A stretch of 64,000 nt of DNA from Amphiduros pacificus (GCA_949316495.1 OX439002.1:7595501-7659500); one strand, 5' to 3'; positions 11,961 to 25,797 are shown, counted from the stretch's first letter. Notes: generated from the letters alone by a model not told the origin. A program made the numbers and translations.

Positions 11961-13540
11961 GACACCTGCCCAAACGTCAGTGTAGATTGAGAAGTCTCTG
12001 ACAGTGATAATTATATTTACATAAAATGACAAAAGAGTTCCATTTTCGTGGACTCGTTGACCCCGTAGAAGTGCTCCAAGCAAAGAGCAGATTCTCATAT
12101 GCATATATTATAGAGTAAATAGCCAACGTAGGGGCTCCAGATTATTGAATTAATAGGACCTTATGAATATATACATGTTTTCTTACTCTATGGTGTTATT
12201 CGTTTAAAATATCTGTTTGGATAATTGGAATTGTTTTACACATTTATCTAGCTTTATAGGGAACATAACGAAGCTGAAATAAATCACATATATCATCATT
12301 GAGTGATATTTTCAATATCACCAAAAAGTAATAAATGCCATAGAAACATCATAATTTTATGTATCTGTCGAGATTTTGTTCAATTTTGAGAACGAAAGCC
12401 CAAATAAGATTTGAATAAGAATGGATTGTATGGATAAAGAGGCAATATTATAGAAGGATATGCCCCAAAATAGTGTTAATTTTCGTTATTGAAAGTATTT
12501 TACATGGATTTATAGAAGAAAGATTATGTATGCATGCATTACAAGAGCAGGGAGTCTATTTCGAGCAGACAATTATGACGTGATATCCTATAATATCAAT
12601 GGAAGTAAATTAATCAAAGGCACATCTATCAAAAGGGATTTCACCGCAAAGACATCCGTTATTCAAATATTCCCACTTGTCAATGGGGATATTTTCCTTG
12701 TGCGTAGTGGGTAACACCAGGGCATGTTGCTTGGGCCGTCTGTTTTGTCTGTCCAGTTACCCATCACTCATTGTGACTCCTTCCCAGACAAGAAGCACCC
12801 ACACCATTCCTAGTAACACTCCGTCCTTTGACACTGCATCTTATCTAATATACAAGAATATACATATTTCAACTTAACCATGAATGATTATTTCATTACA
12901 AAAACATTGGCCACACGCAGAAGAGCTGTGTTGACCATTGACCTTTTGTAAGGTTTGTAAACATACCTGTAAATTGCTTTCTAAATGATACTATTAAGTA
13001 TTTACCCAGCTTTGCGGGTTGGGAACAATCACCTCCACATTGCTTTTCTCATGAAGTCTCAAACTGAGGCTATATCTAGATTCACAGAAAGAGGCATTGA
13101 AGATTTCAGATGGTTTTTGCATGTGAGAAACAATTCATTGTTCTTCCTTGTATATTTAAATGTCAAAATAAAATGTGAAAAAACCTAGTGGAATCTCTTG
13201 TTATTACAACATCCGACTTTTGAATAGCTGAGACATCCTCTCAGAAAGTTAATGTTGTGTTACTGAATAGCTAAGAAACCCTCCCTGTACATTATGAAGA
13301 GATTAACGTATGGACAGAATGACATCAAATTGCCCCTTCTCGAAATGTTGAAGCCATGCCTACAAAGTGAGTACAGCTAGAAATAACAATATTGAAGGTA
13401 AGATGTTTATATTGTGACAAAAAGGTATGAATTAGTGAAGAAATATGTTAAAGTTAGGGTGTTGTGTGTACATGCGAGTTTTCGAGGAATAGGGTTCACA
13501 ATAATACCATTTGCATCTCTTTGTATAAGACTATTGATTG
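11961..13540. other. AT-rich unique sequence, no gene seen
   Basis: Contains a small hairpin TGATATTTTCAATATCA near 12304. Frames of 62-67 codons are scattered and unrecognised. Confidence 0.5.
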
Positions 13541-13700
13541 AGGCAGCTTGGTGGTAGGGTCAGGCATTGAGACCCTCACCAGCTCTCCCCTACACCACTG
13601 CCCTTCCACTGTCCCTACCATGGCAACCGAATGGATGACTGGCAGATTAAAGAAGTTTTCAACAAGTAAGGAATGATGGTGAATAGGTTTTGGCAGCTTG
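13541..13700. promoter_or_regulatory. C-rich block with a near-consensus RFX X-box
   Basis: CCTACCATGGCAAC at about 13615-13628 matches the RFX X-box GTTRCCATGGYAAC at 12 of 14 positions. It sits in a short locally C-rich stretch (13560-13640). Motif evidence only. Confidence 0.3.
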
Positions 13701-14870
13701 TTTATGTGTCTTAAAGAGCAGCACAGTCAGTGGATATTGCAATTTCTCACACAAAGACCCCATACCAGAGGGGCGGCGCACCAAGGCTGTGTAAATCTTT
13801 ATTTGATCAAAGCTCCTAGAGATGCTTTAGTGAAACAGCAATTACTTGGGGAACATATCTTCACAATTTTGACCTGGATGATAAACAGAAAGAATATCTA
13901 CTCAAAATAAGGACTTCTTTTCCTGCATTGAAGCTTTGAAGAGCCGTATGTTTGGCTTGGTATCCAATCTTACAATTGGTTCCAGATCATATAAGCATTT
14001 TGTAGGAGTATGGATGTATTATTGGAAGCTCATTTAAAATATATGTCTTTAATATTCTACAATGGCCTTGTTCATCATATGGAGTTGAACTAAATCTAAT
14101 AGAGGTGGTTCACGCAGACAAACCTAAAATAACTTCACATGTGATGATCTCAAAACAAAATAGAAATAAGGATTTTGTAGTTCATGTTGCTATCTAAACA
14201 TTCACTGGTCTATAACCTATTATAAAATGTCACATTATGATGAACAAGGCCATTGTAAATCTAGATTTTGGTGGTTTTTAAAGAAGCAAAAAAAACAGTA
14301 TTTATTTGAGAAGTATCATATGAAAAAGTGCCATGAATAAAAATAGTCTGTATGAATGATTTATGAATAATCGGTATCATATTATTATCGTGATAATTGT
14401 TTAAATGTATGTAAAATCGCCCATCCCAATGAACCTTTTTTCAGCGAGTACAGATATAGCTGGTCACATTTGAATAAAAATGAAGTGTATATCTTATTAT
14501 TTATAACTCTCTATTTCTACAGAAAGATATCTATGTATAAATATTAAGGCATACACTTACATTTTCAAGAATAATCATAATTTTATCGTATCTTATCATT
14601 ATTTAGGATTCTGTCCATATTAAACATTAAAAGATTTGTTATTTGTTATTTTTATCATAAATCAATTACAACCTTTTTTGAATATCAAACCATATTTGTT
14701 CTGATCAGTTGACCTCATGTTGAGGTTGATAAGATAATTACAGTGACCAGACGAGATGGACATGCGTCTGAAAAACATGGGAAGATTCCAATTTGGGATT
14801 TCAGCATAAAGATGAAAATTCCTATCTCGACATGTAAAAGACAGATATTCTCTCTCACATCCTGCCCATG
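13701..14870. other. AT-rich unique sequence, no gene seen
   Basis: The 70-codon frame at 13698-13910 has ordinary composition but no recognisable domain. The words GGCCTTGTTCATCAT (about 14064) and ATGATGAACAAGGCC (about 14236) form a perfect 15-base inverted pair about 160 bp apart, perhaps the worn ends of a small element. Confidence 0.45.
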
Positions 14871-15150
14871 AATGTTACATATCTATGTTAACCCATTCAT
14901 ATAAGATGTTGGTGCAGTTGGCAGAGTTATATGCGTCCTAATTAAGTAGTCATCAGTTCTTTAGTGAGAGCAGTATGCATATTGACCGCCATGCATTCTG
15001 CCGGTTGTGTTCCGTCCGTCGGTGCTGAGATGGTGACCCTTGCCATATACCAACCACACTGCCATCCCATAATCTGTTTACTCCTGCGGTGAATCCCGCG
15101 AGACTTCGCCTTTAGTCGTTATCTCCGCCAAAGGTGCCTTCTGTCATGCT
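14871..15150. promoter_or_regulatory. Higher-complexity block, candidate regulatory element
   Basis: Mixed composition with homeodomain-type CCTAATTAAG (about 14938), an octamer-like TATGCATATTGA (about 14973), a forkhead-type TGTTTAC (about 15077) and several CpGs. No coding potential is seen. Confidence 0.35.
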
Positions 15151-15507
15151 AATAGTGTAATAAACTATATTCATTTTATGGAATGAGACATATATATTCT
15201 GAAGTATGACAGATAAACAACGGTCTTTCAAAATATTGCAAAACAATATGCGAGTCTGATTACATTGTGTCATCAACAGGCAGACAGATATAGCCTACAT
15301 TTATAATAGCAGCGCTCAACAGCCACTATTGTTAATAAATGTATCTCAAAACAGTATAGTTATGGGATACTTTGTGCACCTAAATATCAGCTCATAAGAC
15401 ACACACTATGATGCAACTTGCGCTATGTGCCTTCCGCTCGGTCAGCCTAATGCACTTTCCATACGAATTTCATACAGCATCGGATCCTAAACGTAATGAG
15501 AGTGTTG
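15151..15507. other. Unique sequence, nothing recognised
   Basis: AT-rich, no open frame of note and no recognisable motif cluster. Confidence 0.5.
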
Positions 15508-15938
15508 TCCTTAACAGCAGAAAGGTCAATTTAGTCTCACTGGGTTATTTACAGCAAAGAGTTAAATCTAGTGCCCATTAGCAGCTCACTGGGTTGTTTA
15601 CAGCAAATAATTATATCTTGTGCCCATTAGCAGCTCACTGGGTTGTTTACAGCAAAGAGTTAAATCTAGTGCCCATAAGCAGCTCACTGGGTTGTTTACA
15701 GCAAAGAATTAAATCTAGTGCCCATTAGCAGCTCACCAGGTTTCCTACAGCAAAGAATTAAATCTAGTGCTCAATAGTAGCTCACCAGGTTTCCTACAGC
15801 AAAGATGCCATTTATACACACTAGCAGCTCACCGGGTGTTTAACGGGAAAAAGGTAATTTTAGTGCACATTACCAATTTACCGTGTTTTATTTTGCAAAG
15901 AGGTAAATGTTGTACCAGGTTGTTTACAGCAAAGAGAT
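15508..15938. repeat. 49-bp minisatellite array, decaying to the right
   Basis: Eight to nine copies of a 49-bp unit with the cores TTTACAGCAAAGAGTTAAATC, TAGTGCCCATTAGCAG and CTCACTGGGTTG. The copies at 15535-15730 are close to each other. Those beyond 15735 carry more changes (CACCAGGTTTCC variants, shortened units), and the outermost on both sides are barely recognisable. This is the usual pattern of an older array homogenised in its middle. Confidence 0.9.
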
Positions 15939-16245
15939 CATTACATATTAGCTACCATGTTACGCTATTGCGTAGGATAACATGAAAAGATATGCGCATT
16001 GGACAAAATGATGTGTCACTCATTTCATTATCTTATAATATTGTCCAGTTATTATAATTTCCAATAATTCATACAGGAATATCTAAGCTATGAAGTGATG
16101 CACGAGCATTATCTATTTTAGTTACTTTCTTAATTTTTTGCTCATTTGAAATTCATGCATTAACTCAGTGCTTTTTATGTCAATATTACATCTAATCTGT
16201 GAATCTAAAAGGAATTTCTTTATCCTAAGCAAAGACCCGTCAGAG
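15939..16245. other. AT-rich unique sequence, no gene seen
   Basis: Nothing recognisable beyond ordinary AT-rich DNA. Confidence 0.5.
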
Positions 16246-16640
16246 ACATTTAAAACAGAGATTGGAAACAAGCTGAAGTTCGGCATTATCGCTCAGGTGA
16301 ACCGATCTCTTGGCGGCGCCACCGTCACCACTTCCTGTTTCCCACATGTGGCCATTTGGCCAGCTTGTCAAGGGAATTTTCACTGTTTTTTGTACAAATG
16401 GACCATGTTATCGTCTTGATCATCATGTTGACATTAAGTGAATGCAGTAAATTATAAAGATACTGTTTTATAGCTTTTAGATGGAGAAGTGCAAAAACGA
16501 TTGCACGAGACCATTCGGTCTCTGACCAAGTCCAGCATGCATTGCAATTGAAAGAACTTCCTGTTAATCCAAGATGGCCTCCACTCATCAAGATGTGTGT
16601 AATTCCTCTGGCTTTTGGCTCAGATAACATGATATCAAAG
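16246..16640. promoter_or_regulatory. Higher-complexity block, candidate regulatory element
   Basis: Contains CAGGTGAACC, GGCGGCGCC, ETS-type cores on both strands (CTTCCTG at about 16330 and 16558), a repeated GAGACC pair around 16508-16525 and a YY1-like AAGATGGCC at 16571-16579. A minus-strand frame of 101 codons (16325-16630) spans it; I do not recognise the protein and see no convincing start context. Exon or enhancer cannot be separated by eye. Confidence 0.3.
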
Positions 16641-18030
16641 GAAGAATTTCACATCCAATACTGTTATGACATTTTCTGCAGGTTTCATATCAACAATGTT
16701 CCTTCAATCATTACATGACATTCAAAATTGAGAGTTAAAACAATCTTTGAAGTGGGCTGTCAAAATTACTTCTTCAGTGCAGTATCCAATTCATTGCAGG
16801 ATTAAATTATAATGGGAATGGATTTCTGTTAAGGCTAACTATAATTGAACATTTGGCTTATCTAGAGGGAACTAATAAAGAATATTTATAATTTGGCTTG
16901 TTCAGTTTGTCACACCTATCCTTTGATGTGCAGTGGATACCTCCCACTGCCTGAATGATGAATCACAGCTTCTCTTTGAACTGCATTTGACTCTTGGTGT
17001 AAAATATGGGTTTATTATATTTATTCATTATGAGCTCAACAACTTACCACATTGGCAAGAGCTGCTCATATCAGTAACGTGAGTCAGTGACTCACCCATA
17101 AAAATGAGGTATATCACACCATCAGAAGTTTCTATTTGATGTCTTCTTATTGTATAATTCTATTTTTTGAACACTAATTTGTTTCTCTTCTTGCAATGTT
17201 GAATTTAATTTGAAAATTTATGTCAATATAAAAAGAATTCTTGTGATTTATTTTAAAGCCTTTCACATCTGTCCTTTGCAGGAAGTTTGACTTACTTTTG
17301 ATATGAGTTCATGATTAAGTTATGCCCTTTTGTCAATAAAATAATACCAATAGGAAACTTCCAATACATTGAGAAAAAATACTCCATTTTCTGCCCAATT
17401 TATGCAAAGAAAAAATTCGTGTCAGAGCCAGTTCGATTAACTAAAAAGAAATCTGATGACTTAATTTTTAATTGTTGTATTTGTCCTTGGTAGGAAGTTT
17501 TTATGTTTTTTTGGGGTTTTTTTCGAAGATGTTTTGATAGCATTTAACCTACACATTAATAAAAAGTTAAAATTCATACACAAATAGTTGGTTATAGAAT
17601 TATATTTAATTCTATTTAATTTAATTATATTCAAATCTATCAAATCTATCACCCAAGGCCTGTATTGGACTACAATTGTAGATCAACTGAGATCTTTGAC
17701 ATGTCTTTAACTTTATAAGTATTTATCATATCTTTTAATATTCTGACACCCATTTACAATTATTATGCAAAGTATGAAGGACATTTTAATCTCCATACAC
17801 ATTAATTACTCAGCAAGTTATTAATGTGAAGAATTCTGAAATTGTTTTTACTCAATTATCAAGCTGTCAAATATGCCCCTATGTCCCTAAAATACACATA
17901 ATTATGCCTGATTACTTTTTAAATACATCTATTACATTTTGGGAGCCAAATGCTACTGGTTTTGAAACAAAGTGACACTAATATCATCACTTTTTAATTG
18001 TCATTCTGTATGAATTTTATTGTTTACCAT
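16641..18030. other. AT-rich unique sequence, no gene seen
   Basis: Low-complexity TTTAATTC/TTTAATTT tracts around 17585-17650. No recognisable feature. Confidence 0.55.
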
Positions 18031-18230
18031 TGAGTGGCGACCAGTCAAAATGAACAGGAAGTTCTTCCAGATGTATTGACGGGTCCCTTGGGAATGAGCC
18101 GAATGTGAGAGTTGAATGGTGCACCGCGCTGACACCTATTGGTAGACCTGCTCTTTGCAATCTCTGTTTAAATATATTTGGGCCCCTGATAAATCTTAAT
18201 TATAATTAAGAATCTATGTTGTCTTGACCA
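18031..18230. promoter_or_regulatory. Candidate regulatory block ending in a 16-bp homeodomain-type palindrome
   Basis: A mixed-composition stretch ends in CTTAATTATAATTAAG at 18195-18210. This is a perfect palindrome built from overlapping TAATTA/TTAATT sites, the core bound by many homeodomain proteins. Motif evidence only. Confidence 0.35.
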
Positions 18231-18680
18231 TTCACGATGTGTACACGTCATCATTTTCTGTTTACTTTTTTTAGCAACGATATGATTGTTCTTTCTTTCA
18301 TTATTTTTAAATATTTCGAGATCAGATAACCATATTATCATAAATCTATATCAGTATTTTCTCCCTGACTCAAAACAGTTATGATATAACCTTCAAAATT
18401 CAAGTAACTAAAATCGCTTCCTGTAAGATACTTTCTCGTCTCATGCTAAGATCAGTGAACACGGCTTTCATCATAAGACGCATGAGCTGAACATATTATT
18501 TTTCCCCAAGGACAGAGTAGAGAGGCAGATGGGCAGAGCGAATTAGCTCATTTTTCCTATTATCACGGGGTGTAACAAAATGAAATTCTTTGATGTAAAC
18601 TTTATGTATGAAATATTATCATGGGGTGTAACAAAGCATTAGGGCTGAAGTATTTACCCTTCCTTACGTATTAGACCTGA
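18231..18680. other. Unique sequence with a short direct duplication
   Basis: The phrase TATTATCAYGGGGTGTAACAAA occurs twice (about 18558 and 18615) some 57 bp apart, a short degenerate tandem duplication. Otherwise AT-rich with no gene. Confidence 0.5.
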
Positions 18681-18970
18681 GGGAATTTGAGGCATTACTC
18701 TACCACCTTACGGCCGCCATGGTTTCAATGCTTTCACAGCTTGGCAACAACTTCGCAAATGAACACGATAGGTGCAAATGCATTTGCCGGTGTGCCCTAT
18801 TCATCTGTTTTAATCTCCCCCGCTGGTTCCATACCAAAGACTGTCCTTTCAAAGTTTGGTATATCATCTGTTGTTTCCGATTCACCACTTTTCAGTGGTA
18901 ATCATTATTAATAACAAAGGAAATGCCTCCATATTATGCCGAAGAAGCATATTTGTATATCGCAATACTA
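18681..18970. promoter_or_regulatory. Higher-complexity block, candidate regulatory element
   Basis: Includes CGGCCGCCATGG (18712-18723), a possible YY1 or start context, and a mixed-composition stretch with overlapping 60-74 codon frames on both strands. None of the frames is recognised. Confidence 0.25.
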
Positions 18971-19317
18971 ATGCATTTTACCTATCCAAATTAAATAATG
19001 AGTGTACTCAAACATATGAGATAAATAGAAAGTAATAATGATACTATTCTTTGAAATATGCCCACAAGGCGAGCGGCAAATATGTGGGAAGATCGGATGC
19101 TAATGTATTGCTTAAAATACAAGTTAAGGTGTCAGCAGTATGTTGTAATATGGGGTTTAAATGGAAACTATGTGCTTCAAAAAGGGGTATATGAACCATT
19201 GTATCACGTAATTATAAATGTTTCATATCAATATTATAAATGTATGATGTAGTATTGTTTATATCTATGTACAACCAGAAACATGCATCCTCAATGTACA
19301 TTTCATTTTAATAATAT
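18971..19317. other. AT-rich unique sequence, no gene seen
   Basis: Left flank of the 68-bp satellite. The 64-codon frame at 19058-19252 is unrecognised. Confidence 0.5.
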
Positions 19318-22300
19318 TCAGCGCATAATACAGCAAACAAGAGACGCAACCAGTATACGCATTGTATATATCATGCTGATACAACTCAATGCATAATACA
19401 GCAAACAAGAGACACAACCAGTATACTCATTGTATATATCATGTTGATACGACTCAATGCATAATACAGCATACAAGAGACACAACCAGTATACGCATTG
19501 CATATATCATGCTGATACAACTCAGCGCATAATACAGCAAACAAGAGACACAACCAGTATACGCATTGCATATATCATGTTGATACGACTCAATGCATAA
19601 TACAGCAAACAAGAGACACAACCATTATACTCATTGTATATATCATGTTGATACGACTCAGCGCATAATACAGCAAACAAGAGACACAACCAGTATACGC
19701 ATTGTATATATCATGCTGATACGACTCAGCGCATAATACAGCAAACAAGAGACACAACCAGTATACGCATTGTATATATCATGTTGATACGACTCAGCGC
19801 ATAATACAGCAAACAAGAGACGCAACCAGTATACTCATTGTATATATCATGTTGATACGACTCAGCGCATAATACAGCAAACAAGAGACACAACCAGTAT
19901 AATCATTGTATATATCATGTTGATACGACTCAGCGCATAAACCAGCAAACAAGAGACACAACCAGTATACGCATTGCATATATCATGTTGATACGACTCA
20001 ATGCATAATACAGCAAACAAGAGACACAACCAGTATACTCATTGTATATATCATGTTGATACGACTCAGCGCATAATACAGCAAACAAGAGACACAACCA
20101 GTATACGCATTGTATATATCATGCTGATACGACTCAGCGCATAATACAGCAAACAAGAGACACAACCAGTATACGCATTGTATATATCATGTTGATACGA
20201 CTCAGCGCATAATACAGCAAACAAGAGACGCAACCAGTATACTCATTGTATATATCATGTTGATACGACTCAGCGCATAATACAGCAAACAAGAGACACA
20301 ACCAGTATAATCATTGTATATATCATGTTGATACGACTCAGCGCATAATACAGCAAACAAGAGACACAACCAGTATACGCATTGTATATATCATGCTGAT
20401 ACAACTCAGCACATAATACAGCAAACAAGAGACACAACCAGTATACTCATTGTATATATCATGTTGATACGACTCAGCGCATAATACAGCATACGAGAGA
20501 CACAACCAGTATACGCATTGTATATATCATGTTGATACGACTCAATGCATAATACAGCAAACAAGAGACACAACCAATATACTCATTGTATATATCATGG
20601 TGATACGACTCAGCGCATAATACAGCAAACAAGAGACACAACCAGTACACTCATTGCATATATCATGTTGATACGACTCAATGCATAATACAGCAAACAA
20701 GAGACACAACCAGTTTACGCATTGCATATATCATGTTGATACGACTCAGCGCATAAAACAGCAAACAAGAGACACAACCAGTATACGCATTGTATATGTC
20801 ATGGTGATACAACTCAATGCATAATACAGCAAACAAGAGACACAACCAGTATACGCATTGTATATATGATGCTGATACGACTCAGCGCATAATACAGCAA
20901 ACAAGAGACACAACCAGTATACGCATTGTATATATCATGTTGATACGACTCAATGCATAATACAGCAAACAAGAGACACAACCAGTATACTCATTGTATA
21001 TATCATGTTGATACGACTCAATGCATAATACAGCAAACAAGAGACACAACCAGTATACTCATTGTATATATCATGTTGATACGACTCAGCGCATAATACA
21101 GCAAACAAGAGACACAACCAGTATACGCATTGTATATATCATGCTGATACGACTCAGCGCATAATACAGCAAACAAGAGACACAACCAGTATACGCATTG
21201 TATATATCATGTTGATACGACTCAGCGCATAATACAGCAAACAAGAGACGCAACCAGTATACTCATTGTATATATCATGTTGATACGACTCAGCGCATAA
21301 TACAGCAAACAAGAGACACAACCAGTATAATCATTGTATATATCATGTTGATACGACTCAGCGCATAATACAGCAAACAAGAGACACAACCAGTATACGC
21401 ATTGTATATATCATGCTGATACAACTCAGCACATAATACAGCAAACAAGAGACACAACCAGTATACTCATTGTATATATCATGTTGATATGACTCAGCGC
21501 ATAATACAGCATACGAGAGACACAACCAGTATACGCATTGTATATATCATGTTGATACGACTCAATGCATAATACAGCAAACAAGAGACACAACCAATAT
21601 ACTCATTGTATATATCATGGTGATACGACTCAGCGCATAATACAGCAAACAAGAGACACAACCAGTACACTCATTGCATATATCATGTTGATACGACTCA
21701 ATGCATAATACAGCAAACAAGAGACACAACCAGTTTACGCATTGCATATATCATGTTGATACGACTCAGCGCATAAAACAGCAAACAAGAGACACAACCA
21801 GTATACGCATTGTATATGTCATGGTGATACAACTCAATGCATAATACAGCAAACAAGAGACACAACCAGTATACGCATTGTATATATGATGCTGATACGA
21901 CTCAGCGCATAATACAGCAAACAAGAGACACAACCAGTATACGCATTGTATATATCATGTTGATACGACTCAATGCATAATACAGCAAACAAGAGACACA
22001 ACCAGTATACTCATTGTATATATCATGTTGATACGACTCATTGCATAATACAGCAAACAAGAGACACAACCAGTATTCGCATTGTATATATCATGTTGAT
22101 ACGACTCAATGCATAATACAGCAAACAAGAGACACAACCAGTATACTCATTGTATATATCATGTTGATACGACTCAGCGCATAATACAGCAAACAAGAGA
22201 CACAACCAGTATACGCATTGCATATGTCATGGTGATACGACTCAGCGCATAATACAGCAAACAAGAGACACAACCAGTATACGCATTGTATATATGATGC

Positions 22301-23477
22301 TGATACGACTCAGCGCATAATACAGCAAACAAGAGACACAACCAGTATACGCATTGTATATATCATGTTGATACGACTCAGCGCATAATACAGCAAACAA
22401 GAGACACAACCAGTATACTCATTGTATATATCATGCTGATACAACTCAGCGCATAATACAGCAAACAAGAGACACAACCAGTATACGCATTGTATATATC
22501 ATGTTGATACAACTCGGCGCATAATACAGCATACAAGAGACACAACCAGTATACTCATTGCATATGTCATGGTGATACGACTCAGCGCATAATACAGCAA
22601 ACAAGAGACAAAATCAGTACACTCATTGTATATATCATGTTGATACGACTCAGTGCATAATACAGCAAACAAGAGACACAACCAGTACACTCATTGCATA
22701 TATCATGTTGATACGACTCAATGCATAATACAGCAAACAAGAGACACAACCAGTATACGCATTGTATATATCATGTTGATACGACTCAATGCATAATACA
22801 GCAAACAAGAGACACAACCAGTATACTCATTGTATATATCATGTTGATACGACTCAGCGCATAATACAGCAAACAAGAGACACAACCAGTATACTCATTG
22901 TATATATCATGCTGATACGACTCAGCGCATAATACAGCAAACAAGAGACACAACCAGTATACTCATTGCATATGTCATGGTGATACGACTCAGCGCATAA
23001 TACAGCAAACAAGAGACACAACCAGTACACTCATTGTATATATCATGTTGATACGACTCAGCGCATAATACAGCAAACAAGAGACACAACCAGTATACGC
23101 ATTGTATATATGATGCTGATACGACTCAGTGCATAATACAGCAAACAAGAGACACAACCAGTATAATCATTGTATATATCATGTTGATACGACTCAGCGC
23201 ATAATACAGCAAACAAGAGACACAACCAGTACACGCATTGTATATATCATGTTGATACGACTCAGCGCATAATACAGCAAACAAGAGACACAACCAGTAT
23301 ACGCATTGTATATATCATGTTGATACGACTCAGCGCATAATACAGCATACAAGAGACACAACCAGTATACTCATTGTATATGTCATGGTGATACGACTCA
23401 GCGCATAATACAGCATACAAGAGACACAACCAGTATACGCATTGCATATGTCATGGTGATACGACTCAATGCATAAT
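19318..23477. repeat. 68-bp satellite array with nested higher-order duplications
   Basis: About 61 head-to-tail copies of a 68-bp unit containing CATAATACAGCAAACAAGAG, ACACAACCAGTATACGCATT and ATATATCATGTTGATACGAC. The main variable sites are CGCATT/CTCATT/AATCATT, GCGCAT/ATGCAT, CATGTT/CATGCT/CATGGT and GTATATAT/GCATATAT. About 19980-21000 is repeated almost perfectly at 21000-22020, a shift of 1020 bp or 15 units; position 21490 shows one of the few differences. A smaller six-unit (408 bp) repetition relates about 19577-19980 to 19985-20390. Sixty-one-codon minus-strand frames recur at the unit period and are shadows of the repeat. Confidence 0.97.
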
Positions 23478-24615
23478 CCAAACTGTTACATAAGACTTAA
23501 TTGAGTTTTGCAGTACAGTTATTCTTAGTTATAATTATTATGTTTGAGACTTATATTGCTTAACTATGTTCTCCACTCCTTTAAGGTAAGCCAGCTATAT
23601 TTGTGAATCTCTTGACATTTCTGTACATATTGATTTAAACTAATATATTACATTAAATATAGTAAAGGTACCCTCATAATAACATAATTCTGTACTTTAT
23701 TGATATTCTAAGAGAAATCAGATAAAAGGGTGGAGTAAAGATGTCACTGCTCCTGGTGCAAATATATACGAAGCCAGGATGAGGATAGTAATTACATGTG
23801 TCACTCATATCCATAAATGGTGATCTTCTGTGGTAGTAGTGACGTACAGAATGTTCATAACAGCAGCTCTGGCCTCAAGAAAGTCATCCAAACTGGTTGA
23901 TGAGAGCCAAGCTAGGACCATAATGCCGACATTACTGCACACTATGACATGCTTTAACATGGAGATCAGTATGTCCTGGAGACTAATGACTCTCACATAG
24001 AGCTGTGCACGTCATTAATCAAACCCTGCTTGACCTTTCCAACGTCTGCTATTTCACTTTCTATCCCAGATTATATCCAGACCAAACTATATCCAGACTA
24101 TATCCAGACCAAACTACATGTATTTAGTTATCAAGTTATTATATAGATCATATTTAACTATTATAATATATGCAAAGATAGTAAGTAAGGGCTTGTAAGA
24201 TACGTAATGTTCAATGTCTGACACTAAAACCTTGACGAGTATATTAAAAACACATCATCGCAATCAAACATACACAGACATGTCATTATCACTGCTCTGG
24301 GCACAAAGTTCTCAGTGGATAGGTAGAACAGACCTATATCTAATAAAACCAGTTTCCACAAGATTAGTCCAATGTGACTATGTCAGTGTATAAAACAAGC
24401 AGTTAATTGACTTGCCTGTCCAAAGCTTATATGATAGAACTTGAACCTTTATATAGATGAATATCAGTGTAACACAGGATTAATAGGGTTCCATTAAATC
24501 TTCATCAGCACCGTTTGTTATTGAGTCAACTCAAAAGGTTTAAAGATAGCCATCTGGCAAATGTCCAATTTGTGATTGTGCAAGAAATCCGTCTACATCT
24601 TCTAATTCCTTATCA
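23478..24615. other. AT-rich unique sequence, no gene seen
   Basis: A short repetition of ATATCCAGACCAAACTA/ATATCCAGACT lies at 24074-24118. A 63-codon minus-strand frame (23805-23996) is unrecognised. Confidence 0.5.
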
Positions 24616-24830
24616 CACCATTAAGAAAGCACTTCTTTTGCGTGATCCCCTTCCTCACGAGGTTCTCGTGAAGTTTGGCTGACTTGATGATATGGGTGGG
24701 GGAAGGGGGGCTGTGGCGTGACTGTTCTGTGCTCTCTCCCTGTCCCACGTGGCCCTCGACCGTCAACAGGTGAAAGTGTCATCAGCACGGGGAACTCTAA
24801 TTGCGCCAAGACTCTTCTGTTATGTCAATG
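24616..24830. promoter_or_regulatory. GC-richer block with E-box
   Basis: Contains the palindrome CCACGTGG (24745-24752) and a polypurine run (GGGTGGGGGAAGGGGGG, about 24694-24710). A minus-strand frame of 62 codons (24621-24809) is rich in Pro, Arg and Glu and unrecognised. Confidence 0.25.
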
Positions 24831-25705
24831 AATAATAGACATCAGTCATGCAATCTCAAATCCAAATAACATCAAGAAATGCTATTAAAGTAGAGAGTAT
24901 CATATATCCAGGTCTGTAAACATAATTAATGATCTTGTTTCCTCGATTATTTAATACCAATCCACGGTATTTAGTAATGTCATTGACTTAGCCTAACTGC
25001 CTTTCTCGTGGAAGGCTGGACCCATTGGTCATGAAAAAGGTTTTTATGGATCGTAACAGTCAAGTGATGTCGCGAAAGTGAAAGAAGTTAACCCATGGCT
25101 TTGAATTCGATGCTGAAATCATTTATTTTCTGAAATAAACAAAAAGGTGACTACAACTTTTTTTTAAAGTAAAAATATGTGAACAAAAAATATCATGGTA
25201 TTTGTACCTACAATCAAAAAGATCAATATTGTTCATAACTGGAAGCTTATGCAATGACCACCGTATCACAACTGTAAAAGAGTATAGAGAAATAGCAAAA
25301 AACATCTCACAGTGCAGCTTTTTGGGCGAAATTTTTGTGTGATGTGTGATGTTTGTATCACGTGATCAATTCAATCTACAAGTTGGTATAATCATGACAT
25401 ACCATGCACCCTCCACAATCCGTCATGACGAGTGAGTGACCATTGAATCCCACCTGTGTCTATTGGCCTCTGAAGCTTAGTCCCATGATTGTACTTAGAT
25501 GTGTCATGCATCCTGAAAGATGCAAATTGCCTGCTTAATATGTCTTTATGGGGCTCTAATATGTCTTTATGGGGCATTTATCACAAGCCAGTAAGTCGCA
25601 TACCCACCAATCTTGAACATACATACATCAAACTTTATACATCAAAGTTTTGCAAATACATTTCATATCACATTCTCTATTGTCTAAATGCAACTTAAAG
25701 AATAA
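24831..25705. other. AT-rich unique sequence
   Basis: Contains a TCACGTGA palindrome at 25358-25365 and a short tandem repeat of AATATGTCTTTATGGGGC (two copies, 25538-25577). No gene. Confidence 0.5.
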
Positions 25706-25797
25706 AATATTAAGTTCCTTAATAAAGAGTACCCAAAATGGACATTTAAAAATATTAAGTTCCTTAATAAAGAGTACCCAAAATGGACATTTAAAGA
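25706..25797. repeat. Two-copy 45-bp tandem duplication
   Basis: A 45-bp segment beginning ATATTAAGTTCCTTAATAAA at 25707 is repeated at 25752 with almost no difference. It looks like a recent simple tandem duplication. Confidence 0.9.

Noticed and set aside
19318-23477. CRISPR-like array (regular repeats)
   Set aside because: Units adjoin with no unique spacers, the period is a plain 68 bp and the sequence is eukaryotic in style.
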